Shown here in pieces: positions 8,356 to 15,622 of a stretch of DNA of 64,000 nt. Position 1 is the first letter of the stretch, and each line of letters begins with the position of its first letter. The notes beneath the pieces were generated by a model that was not told where the DNA came from, ran no database searches, and was given only the letters and a program-made list of their open reading frames with translations. Source of the stretch: Acidimicrobiaceae bacterium (GTDB lineage Bacteria; Actinomycetota; Acidimicrobiia; Acidimicrobiales; RAAP-2); contig PMFN01000005.1 of NCBI GenBank assembly GCA_003155135.1, positions 33,639 to 97,638 of the forward strand. The letters are read 5' to 3'. Made by a program: the position numbers and the translations under genes.

Positions 8356-8766
8356 ATGCTGAAGGAATTCCGAGCGTTCATCCTGCGGGGCAACCTGGTC
8401 GATCTGGCCATCGCCGTGGTCATCGGCGCTGCGTTCACCGCAGTCATCAATGCGCTCGTGAAGGACCTGTTGACCCCGCTCATCGCGGCCATCTTCGGCA
8501 AGCCTGACTTCTCCAACCTGAGCTTCAAGATCAACGGGTCGATCTTCTACTACGGCTCCTTCTTCAACGCCGTGCTCACGTTCGTGATCGTGGCCGCCGT
8601 GCTGTTCTTCTTTGTGGTGAAGCCCGTGAACGCGCTCATGAAGCGCATGGGCACCATCCCCGAGGAGGAGCCCGAGCGCCACCCCTGCCCCGAGTGCATG
8701 ACCGAGATCCCCGTCGCCGCGCGTCGGTGCCCGGCGTGCACGACCGAGTTCGCCTCGGCCGCGTAG
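8356..8766 (+). CDS. mscL: Large-conductance mechanosensitive channel with zinc-ribbon tail
   Basis: A 136-residue pentameric channel subunit that opens under membrane tension and releases solutes on hypo-osmotic shock. It begins with the amphipathic helix MLKEFRAFILRGN, then TM1 (LAIAVVIGAAF, about 17-40) with its pore-lining small residues, a periplasmic loop (about 50-70), TM2 (about 70-94), and a charged cytoplasmic segment. The last 30 residues add CPEC...CPAC, a two-CxxC zinc-ribbon absent from enterobacterial MscL. The start has AAGGAGG seven bases upstream. It ends five bases before the convergent rlmB stop. Confidence 0.95.
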   Translation: MLKEFRAFILRGNLVDLAIAVVIGAAFTAVINALVKDLLTPLIAAIFGKPDFSNLSFKINGSIFYYGSFFNAVLTFVIVAAVLFFFVVKPVNALMKRMGTIPEEEPERHPCPECMTEIPVAARRCPACTTEFASAA

Positions 8767-8771
8767 GCGCT

Positions 8772-9707
8772 TCAGCCCTCGGCGGCCGCCACCTCGCGCT
8801 GGCGCGCCACCTCGAAGAACGCCACCGCGCCGGCCACGCCGACGTTGAGCGACGCCAGGTTGCCGTGCTGGGGGATGGCCACGAGCTCGTCGCAGCGGCG
8901 GCGCACGAGGGGCGCGAGCCCCTTCTCCTCGCTGCCCATGACGAGGGCCACGGCCACCTCGCCGAGGGGGAGCGAGTAGATGGACCGCTCGGCCTCTCCG
9001 GCCAGGCCGACCGTCCACACCCCCGCCTTGGTCATCTCGTCGAGCGCGGCGGGGATCCCCCCGACCACGCAGAAGTCGAGGTGCTCGAGCGCTCCGGCCG
9101 CCACCTTGGCGACAGTCGGCGAGAGGTGGGCGGCGCGGTGCCTCGGCAGAACCACGCCGGTGGCCCCGGCACATTCGGCGCTGCGCAGCAGTGCGCCGAG
9201 GTTGCGCGGGTCGGTGATGCCCGCCGCCACCAGCAAGAAGGGCAGTCGGCCGGACCGGGTTGGGCGGCACAGGTCCTCGAGCGGTGTCGGCTCGATCGGC
9301 TCGGCATAGGCGAGCACGCCCTGTGGCGCCTCGGTGCGGGCCTCGTTGTCGAGACGCGCCCGGCCCACGGTCTCGATGCGGACCCGGCGGCGGTAGGCGA
9401 GCGCCTCGATCTCGTCGAGCTGGCTCGAGGGGTCGAGGCCGTCGGCCATGAGCAGCCGGCGGACCGGTCGGCGCCCGGCTGCGAGCAGTTCGAGCACGGC
9501 CCTGCGGCCCTCCACCTGGTCCCCGCCCAGCTCGCCCGAGGCGCTCCGGCGCCCGGACCGGCGCTCGGGGGCAACGGTGCGCCCGCCACCGGCTCGGCTC
9601 CGCCTGTCGTCGGTCCGGCCACGGCCAGCGGCCGGGGCGCCCCGCCGGGGGGGTGCCCCCTTCTGCTTGGACGGCGGCGGCTTGCGCCGACCCTTCGGTG
9701 GGCTCAC
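8772..9707 (-). CDS. rlmB: 23S rRNA 2'-O-methyltransferase, RlmB/TrmH family
   Basis: A 311-residue SPOUT methyltransferase that methylates the 2'-O of a ribosomal (or tRNA) nucleoside using SAM. After a basic, Pro/Lys-rich N-terminal extension (about 1-70) comes the L30e-like RNA-binding domain (GRRAVLELLAAG) and the trefoil-knot domain with motifs TDPRNLGALLRSAE, LVMGSEEKGL and the C-terminal NVGVAGAVAFFE. The GTG at 9707 overlaps the ispF stop as GTGA, indicating translational coupling. This is the classical actinobacterial carD-ispD-ispF-rlmB order. Whether the target is G2251 of 23S rRNA cannot be seen. Confidence 0.9.
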   Translation of the reverse strand: MSPPKGRRKPPPSKQKGAPPRRGAPAAGRGRTDDRRSRAGGGRTVAPERRSGRRSASGELGGDQVEGRRAVLELLAAGRRPVRRLLMADGLDPSSQLDEIEALAYRRRVRIETVGRARLDNEARTEAPQGVLAYAEPIEPTPLEDLCRPTRSGRLPFLLVAAGITDPRNLGALLRSAECAGATGVVLPRHRAAHLSPTVAKVAAGALEHLDFCVVGGIPAALDEMTKAGVWTVGLAGEAERSIYSLPLGEVAVALVMGSEEKGLAPLVRRRCDELVAIPQHGNLASLNVGVAGAVAFFEVARQREVAAAEG

Positions 9708-10198
9708 GGCGCATCCCGACGGGCCACCGAAGAGCCTTCGAGCAGCACGACGGCCATGCACGCGATCCCCTCGGCTCGCCCGATCGACCCGAGCCCCTCG
9801 GCACGGGTGGCCTTCACCGAGACCGGGGCACCGAGTGCGGCCCCGAGGTTCTCGGCCATGGCACCGACGTGGGGTGCCATGCGCGGCTCTTCGGCGACGA
9901 TGGTGCAGTCGGCGTTGACCGCGACGAGGCCCCCCTCGGCGGCGAGGGCGACGACGGCGCCGAGGAGCGAGACGCTGTCCGCCCCGGCGAAGGCGGGATC
10001 GGTGTCGGGAAAGTGGGCCCCGAGGTCGCCGAGCCCCGCCGCGCCGAGTACGGCGTCGGCGAGGGCGTGGGCCACGCAGTCGGCGTCGCTGTGCCCCTCG
10101 AGCCCCCGGCCCCCGTCAATGCGCACGCCGCCGAGGACAAGGGGGCGAGCAGGGTCGGGCGAGAAGGGGTGGACGTCGAACCCCTGGCCGATGCGCAC
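9704..10198 (-). CDS. ispF: 2-C-methyl-D-erythritol 2,4-cyclodiphosphate synthase
   Basis: A 164-residue MEP-pathway enzyme that cyclises CDP-ME 2-phosphate to MEcPP with release of CMP. It begins RIGQGFDVHPF, where DVH supplies two metal ligands, continues with LEGHSDADCVAHALADA (the third zinc histidine), and has the FPDTD segment typical of the family. The start is the GTG at 10198; the longer open frame reads back into ispD. It lies one base after the ispD stop and its own stop overlaps the rlmB start, so ispD, ispF and rlmB are tightly coupled. Confidence 0.96.
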   Translation of the reverse strand: MRIGQGFDVHPFSPDPARPLVLGGVRIDGGRGLEGHSDADCVAHALADAVLGAAGLGDLGAHFPDTDPAFAGADSVSLLGAVVALAAEGGLVAVNADCTIVAEEPRMAPHVGAMAENLGAALGAPVSVKATRAEGLGSIGRAEGIACMAVVLLEGSSVARRDAP

Positions 10199-10199
10199 G

Positions 10200-10838
10200 T
10201 CAGGCGCCGAACAGGTGGGCGGCGTAGGAGAGGTCGGCCGGGGTCGTGATCTTGATGTTGTCATGATCCCCCTCCACGACCACGACCGTAGCCCCGAGGT
10301 GCTCGACCAGCCCGGCATCGTCGGTGGCATCCCCCGCGCCGGCGTGCGCCTGCTCGAGGACCTCACGGCGGAAGGCCTGGGGGGTCTGGACCGCCACGAG
10401 CCCGTCGCGCGGCACCGTGGCGCGCACCACCCGGGCGTCGTCGACCTCCTTCAAGGTGTCGGCGACGGGGACCGCGCAGATGGCACCGGCCACGTCGGGG
10501 TCCTCCAGGGCCTGGAGCACGGCACGGAACAGCCCTGGTCGGGCGAGGGGCCGGGCGGCGTCGTGGACCACCACGACCGAGGCCCCGGCGGGCACGGCCG
10601 CGAGGCCGCAACGCACCGACGCCGAGCGACTTGCGCCACCGGTGACGACGCGGTCCGCACCGAGCTCTGGGATGTCGGCACCCTCGGGGACGACCACGAC
10701 GACCCCGTCGCAGACGCTCCGGCAGGCCGTCACCGACCAGGCCGCGACCGGCCGGTCACCGAGGGAGAGGAACTGCTTTCTCTGGCCGAAGCGGCTCCCC
10801 GAGCCGCCGGCCACCACCACGCCCCAGACGGGCCCCAC
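10200..10838 (-). CDS. ispD: 2-C-methyl-D-erythritol 4-phosphate cytidylyltransferase
   Basis: A 212-residue enzyme that couples MEP to CTP in isoprenoid synthesis. The N-terminal nucleotide-binding signature VVAGGSGSRFGQRKQF is present, with later conserved GGASRSASVRCGL, the VVVHDAARPL segment and DDAGLVEHLG near the C-terminus. The GTG start at 10838 lies eight bases after the carD stop. Position between carD and ispF matches Mycobacterium and Streptomyces. The MEP pathway products feed the polyprenyl synthase elsewhere in this window. Confidence 0.95.
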   Translation of the reverse strand: MGPVWGVVVAGGSGSRFGQRKQFLSLGDRPVAAWSVTACRSVCDGVVVVVPEGADIPELGADRVVTGGASRSASVRCGLAAVPAGASVVVVHDAARPLARPGLFRAVLQALEDPDVAGAICAVPVADTLKEVDDARVVRATVPRDGLVAVQTPQAFRREVLEQAHAGAGDATDDAGLVEHLGATVVVVEGDHDNIKITTPADLSYAAHLFGA

Positions 10839-10846
10839 CGAGCCCT

Positions 10847-11326
10847 CTACGGAAGGGCGTCGTTCAGACGCTGCTCGGCGGTCTCCTCGTCGACGCCGAG
10901 GGCGAAGGTGAGCTCGGAGACGAGGATCTGGCGCGCCCTCGAGAGCATGCGCTTCTCGCCGGCCGACAGCCCCTTGTCCTTGTCCCGGATCGAGAGGTTC
11001 CGGACGACTTCGGCGACCTGGTAGATGTCGCCGGAGCGGAGCTTCTCGGAGTGGTTCTTGTAGCGGCGCGACCAGTTGGTCGGCATGCGCGCCTCTTTCT
11101 TGCGCAGCACGGCGAAGACCTCTTCGACCTCTTCGTCGTTGATCACCTCGCGGAGTCCAACACCGTCGGTGTTGTCCGCCGGCACCATGAGGGTCAGGTC
11201 CCCATACGCCAGGCGCAGCACGAGGTACTCGCGCTTCTCGCCGAACGCCTCTTTGGTCTCGCGCCGCTCGACCACGGCCGCGCCGTGATGGGGATAGACG
11301 ACCTTGTCACCGACTTTGAACACCAT
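10847..11326 (-). CDS. carD: CarD-type RNA polymerase-binding regulator
   Basis: A 159-residue global transcription regulator that binds the RNA polymerase beta subunit and stabilises the open promoter complex, especially at rRNA genes. The N-terminal RNAP-interaction domain starts VFKVGDKVVYPHHGAAVVE; the helical C-terminal DNA-binding domain includes the conserved WSRRYKNHSEKL with the key tryptophan. The ATG at 11326 is chosen because GAGGGA precedes it. A TAAACT -10-like hexamer lies about 93 bases upstream. First gene of the carD-ispD-ispF-rlmB operon. Confidence 0.96.
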   Translation of the reverse strand: MVFKVGDKVVYPHHGAAVVERRETKEAFGEKREYLVLRLAYGDLTLMVPADNTDGVGLREVINDEEVEEVFAVLRKKEARMPTNWSRRYKNHSEKLRSGDIYQVAEVVRNLSIRDKDKGLSAGEKRMLSRARQILVSELTFALGVDEETAEQRLNDALP

Positions 11327-11418
11327 GCTCCCTCGATTGCAGCTCGGGGCGGGCAGAGCCCGCACCCCGGTCGGTAACTGGCCCAGGTGCCAAATTTCCC
11401 GCCGAACTGCGACTTCTC

Positions 11419-11424
11419 AGTTTA
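11419..11424 (-). promoter_or_regulatory. Candidate -10 element for carD operon
   Basis: TAAACT on the minus strand in the 135-base gap between disA and carD, giving a leader of roughly 85 bases. No clear -35 hexamer is visible. Confidence 0.35.
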
Positions 11425-11461
11425 CACGCCAGGCCGGCACTTCCGGCCCCGCCACCGGCGG

Positions 11462-12580
11462 CTACTCGTAGCGCTCGAGGATGCTGGCCTCGACGAGCCG
11501 GGCCAGGCCGTCTCGCACGGTGCGGGCCTTGGCCTCACCGACGCCGCCCACCTTCTCGAGCTCGGCAATCGGCGCTCCCATGATGCGCGGCAGGGTGTGG
11601 AACTGGGCCACGATGCGGTCGATGATGGCGTCGGAGACCCGGGGCAGGCGGTGCAAGAGGCGATAGCCGCGGGCCTCGAGTGCACCGTCGAGGCCGCCCG
11701 CGGCCACCGGGGCGCCGAGCGTGCCGCCGACGGTGATCGGGTCCGAGAGGTCCTCGGCGCTGAGCGAGCGCAGCGCGGCGAGCGCGTGGTCCACCCGGGC
11801 CCGGTCGATGTCGCTCTGCCGCTGCTCGACACCGTTGCGGCCCGACACGGGGCCGGGAGCGACGTAGTCGCGCACGACGAGCCGGACGATGTCACCCACC
11901 CCGCCGGCCAGCTCGGCGAGCTGGAGGCCGATGAGGCGGCCGTCCTCGCCGAGCTCGACGAAGTACTCGTCGATCTCGCGCTCGATGCGCGCCACCATCT
12001 CGCCCGGCTGGAGGACGGCGACGACGTCGCGCAGCGAGACGGCGTCTTCGACCTCGAGCGTGGAGAGCACGGCCAGGGCCAGGTCGAAGCGGCTGCGGAA
12101 GCGCTGGAGAGTGGAGAGGGCCTGGGTCGCCCGGTCGACCAGGAAGGAGGTGGGTGGAAGGGTGCGCTTGGCGTCGTTGCGGTAGACGGCGATCGTCGCC
12201 ATGGCCTCGGACACGGTGATGACCGGCACGTCAATGGAGCGGGCCACGCGCTCGGCGGTGCGGTGCCGGGTCCCCGTCTCGCTCGTCGGCACCGAGGCCT
12301 TGGGCACCAGGTGGACGTTGGCCCGGGCGATACGCGAGGCGTCGGCCGCCAAGATGATGGCCCCGTCCATCTTGGCCAGCTCCGACAGTCGCTGGGGGCT
12401 GAACTCGGCGTCGAGGAGGAAACCCCCGGTGCAGATGGACAGCACGGCGGGGTCGTCGCCGACGACCACCAGGGCGCCCCGCTTGGCGAGCAGCACACGG
12501 TGGAGGCCCTCACGAAGCGGCGTACCGGGCGCCACCAGGCCCAGTGCTTCGGTCAGCTGGCGGCTGGCACGGTCGACCAC
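11462..12580 (-). CDS. disA: Diadenylate cyclase DisA (c-di-AMP synthase)
   Basis: A DNA-scanning enzyme of about 372 residues that condenses two ATP into c-di-AMP. The N-terminal DAC domain has the catalytic DGA motif (MDGAIIL, about residue 70) and the ATP-binding RHR motif (TGTRHRTAE, about 107), both intact. A central helical spine follows, and the C-terminus holds helix-hairpin-helix DNA-binding motifs (EKVGGVGEAKARTV). The GTG at 12580 gives a product like other DisA proteins; the frame remains open to 12655. It overlaps the radA 3' end by 28 bases, as is common for this pair, linking DNA repair with second-messenger output. Confidence 0.93.
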   Translation of the reverse strand: MVDRASRQLTEALGLVAPGTPLREGLHRVLLAKRGALVVVGDDPAVLSICTGGFLLDAEFSPQRLSELAKMDGAIILAADASRIARANVHLVPKASVPTSETGTRHRTAERVARSIDVPVITVSEAMATIAVYRNDAKRTLPPTSFLVDRATQALSTLQRFRSRFDLALAVLSTLEVEDAVSLRDVVAVLQPGEMVARIEREIDEYFVELGEDGRLIGLQLAELAGGVGDIVRLVVRDYVAPGPVSGRNGVEQRQSDIDRARVDHALAALRSLSAEDLSDPITVGGTLGAPVAAGGLDGALEARGYRLLHRLPRVSDAIIDRIVAQFHTLPRIMGAPIAELEKVGGVGEAKARTVRDGLARLVEASILERYE

Positions 12581-13992
12581 GCCGAAAGCGTACCCGTCGG
12601 CGCCGCGCCGAGACTGTGGGAGTTCGTGGCGGTCCCCGGTGCGCCGTGGCGCCACCGGCGGGCGGCCACCACCGCCTCGGTGACGCTGGTCACCCGCAGC
12701 ACCTCGAGGTCGGCGGACACGGCGGGCGACGAGACCGGTGCGATGGCCGCCCGGTAGCCCAGCCGCTCGGCTTCGGCCAGGCGGCGGTCGACGCCGCCCA
12801 CCTCGCGCACCTCCCCGGCCAGGCCCACCTCACCCACCACGAGCAGGGACTCGGGCAACGCGATCCCCGCCGCCGCCGACGCGACGGCGAGGGCGATGGC
12901 CAGGTCGGCGGCGGGCTCGGAGGCCCGCAGGCCGCCGGTGGCCGAGACGAAGACGTCGAGACCGGCGAGCTCGATGCCCACCCGGCATTCGAGCACCGCC
13001 AGCAGCGAGGCGAGCCGCCGGGCGTCGACGCCCGATGCGCTCGTGCGCCCACCGCCACCAGTTGGCCTCGCCACCAGTGCCTGGACCTCGACGAGGAGCG
13101 GGCGGCTGCCCTCCAAGAGGGCGGTGACCGCGCTGCCCGGCACCTCGTGCCGGCGCTCGGCGGCGAGCAACGCTCCCGGGTCGGCCAGGGTGACGAGGCC
13201 GGCGGCGGTCATCTCGAAGAGGCCGAGCTCGCCGGTCGGCCCGAAGCGGTGCTTCACGGCCCGCGCGAAGCGGAGCCGGTGGTGCCGGTCGCCCTCGAAG
13301 GCGAGGACGGTGTCGACCAGGTGCTCCAAGGAGCGCGGCCCGGCCGGGTCGCCCTCTTTCGTGACGTGCCCGATGACCACGACGGCCGCCCCCGAGGAGC
13401 GGGCGGCCTCACCCAGCTGCTCGACCACGGCCCGGACCTGCGCCAGGCTCCCCGCCGTCCCCGGCGCTCCCGCCGCACGCAGGGTCTGGATCGAGTCGAG
13501 GACCACCAGAGAGGGCCGATGCTCCTCGATGGCGGCGAGCGCGTCGTCGAGATCGGTGGCCGAGAGGATGAGCAGGGCGGCCGGCACGGTGCCGAGGCGT
13601 CCAGCCCGGGCGCGCACGGCGGCGGGGGTCTCCTCGGCGGAGACGAGCAGCGCGGTCGAACCCAGCAGCGCCGTACTGAGCAGCACCTGGAGCGCCAGCG
13701 TCGACTTGCCGACGCCCGGCTCGCCGTAGAGGAGGGTGAGCGACCCGGGCGCCAGGCCGCCCGAGAGGACACGGTCGAGCTCACCGACGCCGGTAGGGCG
13801 AGGTGAGGCTCCCAGCGGGTCGACGCTCGAGAGCGCGACGGCGCGGGCTGGCTCGCGCGACGACGAGGCGCGACGGCGGGCCTGCTCGGGCTCCATGGTG
13901 TTCCACCCTGCACAGCGGCCGCAACGCCCGGTCCACCGCTCACTCGTCGCCCCGCACTGCCGGCACCGGTGGACTGCGCTCGTTCGGGCCAT
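12553..13992 (-). CDS. radA: DNA repair protein RadA
   Basis: A 479-residue RecA-like ATPase that drives branch migration of recombination intermediates. It opens with the C4 zinc finger (CRQC...CGRC, about residues 10-29), then Walker A GEPGVGKSTLAL, Walker B LVVLDSIQT, the RadA-specific KNRFG equivalent (here KHRFGPTGELGLFEM) and a Lon-protease-like C-terminal domain ending in the DLEVLRVTSVTEAV segment. A 30-residue Ala/Gly/Ser tail follows. ATG 13992 is chosen because TAGCGT lies seven bases upstream and no ribosome site is seen, suggesting a leaderless transcript. Confidence 0.94.
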   Translation of the reverse strand: MARTSAVHRCRQCGATSERWTGRCGRCAGWNTMEPEQARRRASSSREPARAVALSSVDPLGASPRPTGVGELDRVLSGGLAPGSLTLLYGEPGVGKSTLALQVLLSTALLGSTALLVSAEETPAAVRARAGRLGTVPAALLILSATDLDDALAAIEEHRPSLVVLDSIQTLRAAGAPGTAGSLAQVRAVVEQLGEAARSSGAAVVVIGHVTKEGDPAGPRSLEHLVDTVLAFEGDRHHRLRFARAVKHRFGPTGELGLFEMTAAGLVTLADPGALLAAERRHEVPGSAVTALLEGSRPLLVEVQALVARPTGGGGRTSASGVDARRLASLLAVLECRVGIELAGLDVFVSATGGLRASEPAADLAIALAVASAAAGIALPESLLVVGEVGLAGEVREVGGVDRRLAEAERLGYRAAIAPVSSPAVSADLEVLRVTSVTEAVVAARRWRHGAPGTATNSHSLGAAPTGTLSAWSTVPAAS

Positions 13993-13999
13993 GTCGGGC

Positions 14000-14005
14000 A
14001 CGCTA
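14000..14005 (-). promoter_or_regulatory. -10 element for leaderless radA-disA
   Basis: TAGCGT on the minus strand, then a seven-base spacer and the radA ATG at 13992. It shares the short divergent gap with the amidase promoter. Confidence 0.55.
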
Positions 14006-14040
14006 GGTCCAGGTAGTGACACCACCGAAGGCGTCCTGCG

Positions 14041-14046
14041 TAGATT
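14041..14046 (+). promoter_or_regulatory. -10 element for amidase gene
   Basis: TAGATT 21 bases before the amidase ATG, leaving a short leader that contains the AAGGAG ribosome site at about 14059. Confidence 0.45.
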
Positions 14047-14067
14047 GGTGCGACCCCGAAGGAGCCA

Positions 14068-15558
14068 ATGGACCGAGACCCGCACCCGAGCAGCACCGAG
14101 ACTGCCTACCTCGGCCTGGACGAGCTCCGTGGCCGGTTGGCTCGGGGCTCGGTGACCTCGGTGTCGCTCGTCGAGACCCTGCTCAGCCGGATCGCCGCCC
14201 TCGACGGTGCGGACTCACCGTGCGCGCTGCGCAGCGTCGTGGCCACGTCTGCCTCGGTGCTCGACGAGGCGGCGGCCGCCGACCAGACACGAAGCCGTGG
14301 CGGGAGCGCCGGCGCGCTGGCCGGGATCCCGGTGCTCGTGAAGGACAACATCGAGGTGGTCGGGCTCCCGTCGACCGCCGGCTCGACCGCGCTCTACGGC
14401 CGCCCCCCTCGTGCCGACGCCGAGCTGGTGGCGCGCCTGCGACAGGCGGGTGCACTCGTGCTCGGGACCACCAACCTCTCCGAATGGGCCAACCTGCGGT
14501 CGTCGCGCTCGACGAGCGGCTGGTCGGCGGTGGGCGGGCTCTGCGCCAACCCGTGGGCGTTCGAGCGCAGCGCCGGGGGCTCGTCGTCGGGATCGGGGGC
14601 CGCCCTTGCTGCGGGGCTCTCCCCCTTGGCGATCGGAACCGAGACCGACGGCTCGATCACCTGCCCGGCGTCGCTCAACGGCGTGGTGGGCATCAAGCCC
14701 ACCGTCGGGACGGTCCCGACGGTGGGCGTGGTGCCGATCAGCGCCAGCCAGGACAGCCCCGGCCCGATGGCGCGCTCGGTGGCCGAGGTCGCCGCCCTCC
14801 TCGACGTCCTGGCGGCCACCACCGGCACAGCCGTGCGCGCCGCTGCGGGCATCGAGGGGTGCCGCGTGGGCGTGGCGATCACCTGGCGCACCGGGCACCC
14901 CGGCACCGATGAGCTCTTCGACGACGCAGTGGCACACTTCACCCGGGCGGGGGCGGTCCTCATCGAGGTGGCCGCCGCCATGCCGGGCCCGGCAGAGGGC
15001 GACGACGAGCTGACGGTGCTGCTGGCCGAGATGGCCGACGACCTGGGCGCGTATCTCGCCGCGCGCCCCGGAGAAGGGGCGCGCTCGCTCGCCGAGCTGG
15101 TCGCCTTCAACGAGGCACATGCGAGCGACGAGCTCGGGGCCTTCGGCCAGGAGCACTTCACGGCCGCCCTCGCCCTGGGCGGACGCCGCTCGCCCACCTA
15201 CGCCGAGGCCCGGAGGCGAAACCTCGACTGGGCGCTGCGCACCTGCCTCGGGCCCGCCCTCGCCGGCGTCGACGTGCTGGTCGCCCCCGCCTACGCGCCC
15301 GCCTGGAAGAGCGACCTGCTGCTCGGCGACCGACCCGAAGGGGCCTCGCCGGTCACCACCGCCCCGGCCATCTGCGGGTGGCCGGTCGCCACGGTGCCGA
15401 TGGGCCTCGTGGGCGGGCTGCCGGTCGGCCTCTCGCTGGTGGGGCGGCCGGGGAGCGAGGGCCTGCTGCTGGCCTGCGCCCAGGCGGTCGAAGACGGCGC
15501 GGGCCTCCTCGCCGCCGGCCTGCTGCGCCCGACCTGGCTGCCTCCCGGCCGGGGCTGA
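14068..15558 (+). CDS. Amidase-signature enzyme
   Basis: A 496-residue serine hydrolase of the amidase-signature superfamily, which hydrolyses amide bonds. The catalytic Ser-cisSer-Lys triad is visible: Lys in GIPVLVKDNIE (about residue 92), the glycine/serine loop AGGSSSGSGAALA, and the nucleophile region TDGSITCPASLNG. The family includes GatA, but the gene is not in a gatCAB arrangement and the ends differ from GatA, so a free amidase or amide hydrolase is more likely; substrate unknown. The ATG at 14068 has an AAGGAG site. It is convergent with clpC, separated by a strong hairpin. Confidence 0.87.
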   Translation: MDRDPHPSSTETAYLGLDELRGRLARGSVTSVSLVETLLSRIAALDGADSPCALRSVVATSASVLDEAAAADQTRSRGGSAGALAGIPVLVKDNIEVVGLPSTAGSTALYGRPPRADAELVARLRQAGALVLGTTNLSEWANLRSSRSTSGWSAVGGLCANPWAFERSAGGSSSGSGAALAAGLSPLAIGTETDGSITCPASLNGVVGIKPTVGTVPTVGVVPISASQDSPGPMARSVAEVAALLDVLAATTGTAVRAAAGIEGCRVGVAITWRTGHPGTDELFDDAVAHFTRAGAVLIEVAAAMPGPAEGDDELTVLLAEMADDLGAYLAARPGEGARSLAELVAFNEAHASDELGAFGQEHFTAALALGGRRSPTYAEARRRNLDWALRTCLGPALAGVDVLVAPAYAPAWKSDLLLGDRPEGASPVTTAPAICGWPVATVPMGLVGGLPVGLSLVGRPGSEGLLLACAQAVEDGAGLLAAGLLRPTWLPPGRG

Positions 15559-15576
15559 GCGAAGCCCGCACGCGAC

Positions 15577-15605
15577 GACGACGGCGCCGTGGCGCCGCCG
15601 TCGTC
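15577..15605. terminator. Bidirectional hairpin between amidase and clpC
   Basis: A 10-bp perfect stem (15577-15586 with 15596-15605, GACGACGGCG arm) with a 9-base loop in the convergent gap, followed on the plus strand by a moderately T-rich stretch. A transcription-termination role is inferred from position. Confidence 0.55.
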
Positions 15606-15622
15606 TGGCTGTGTAGTTGTCG

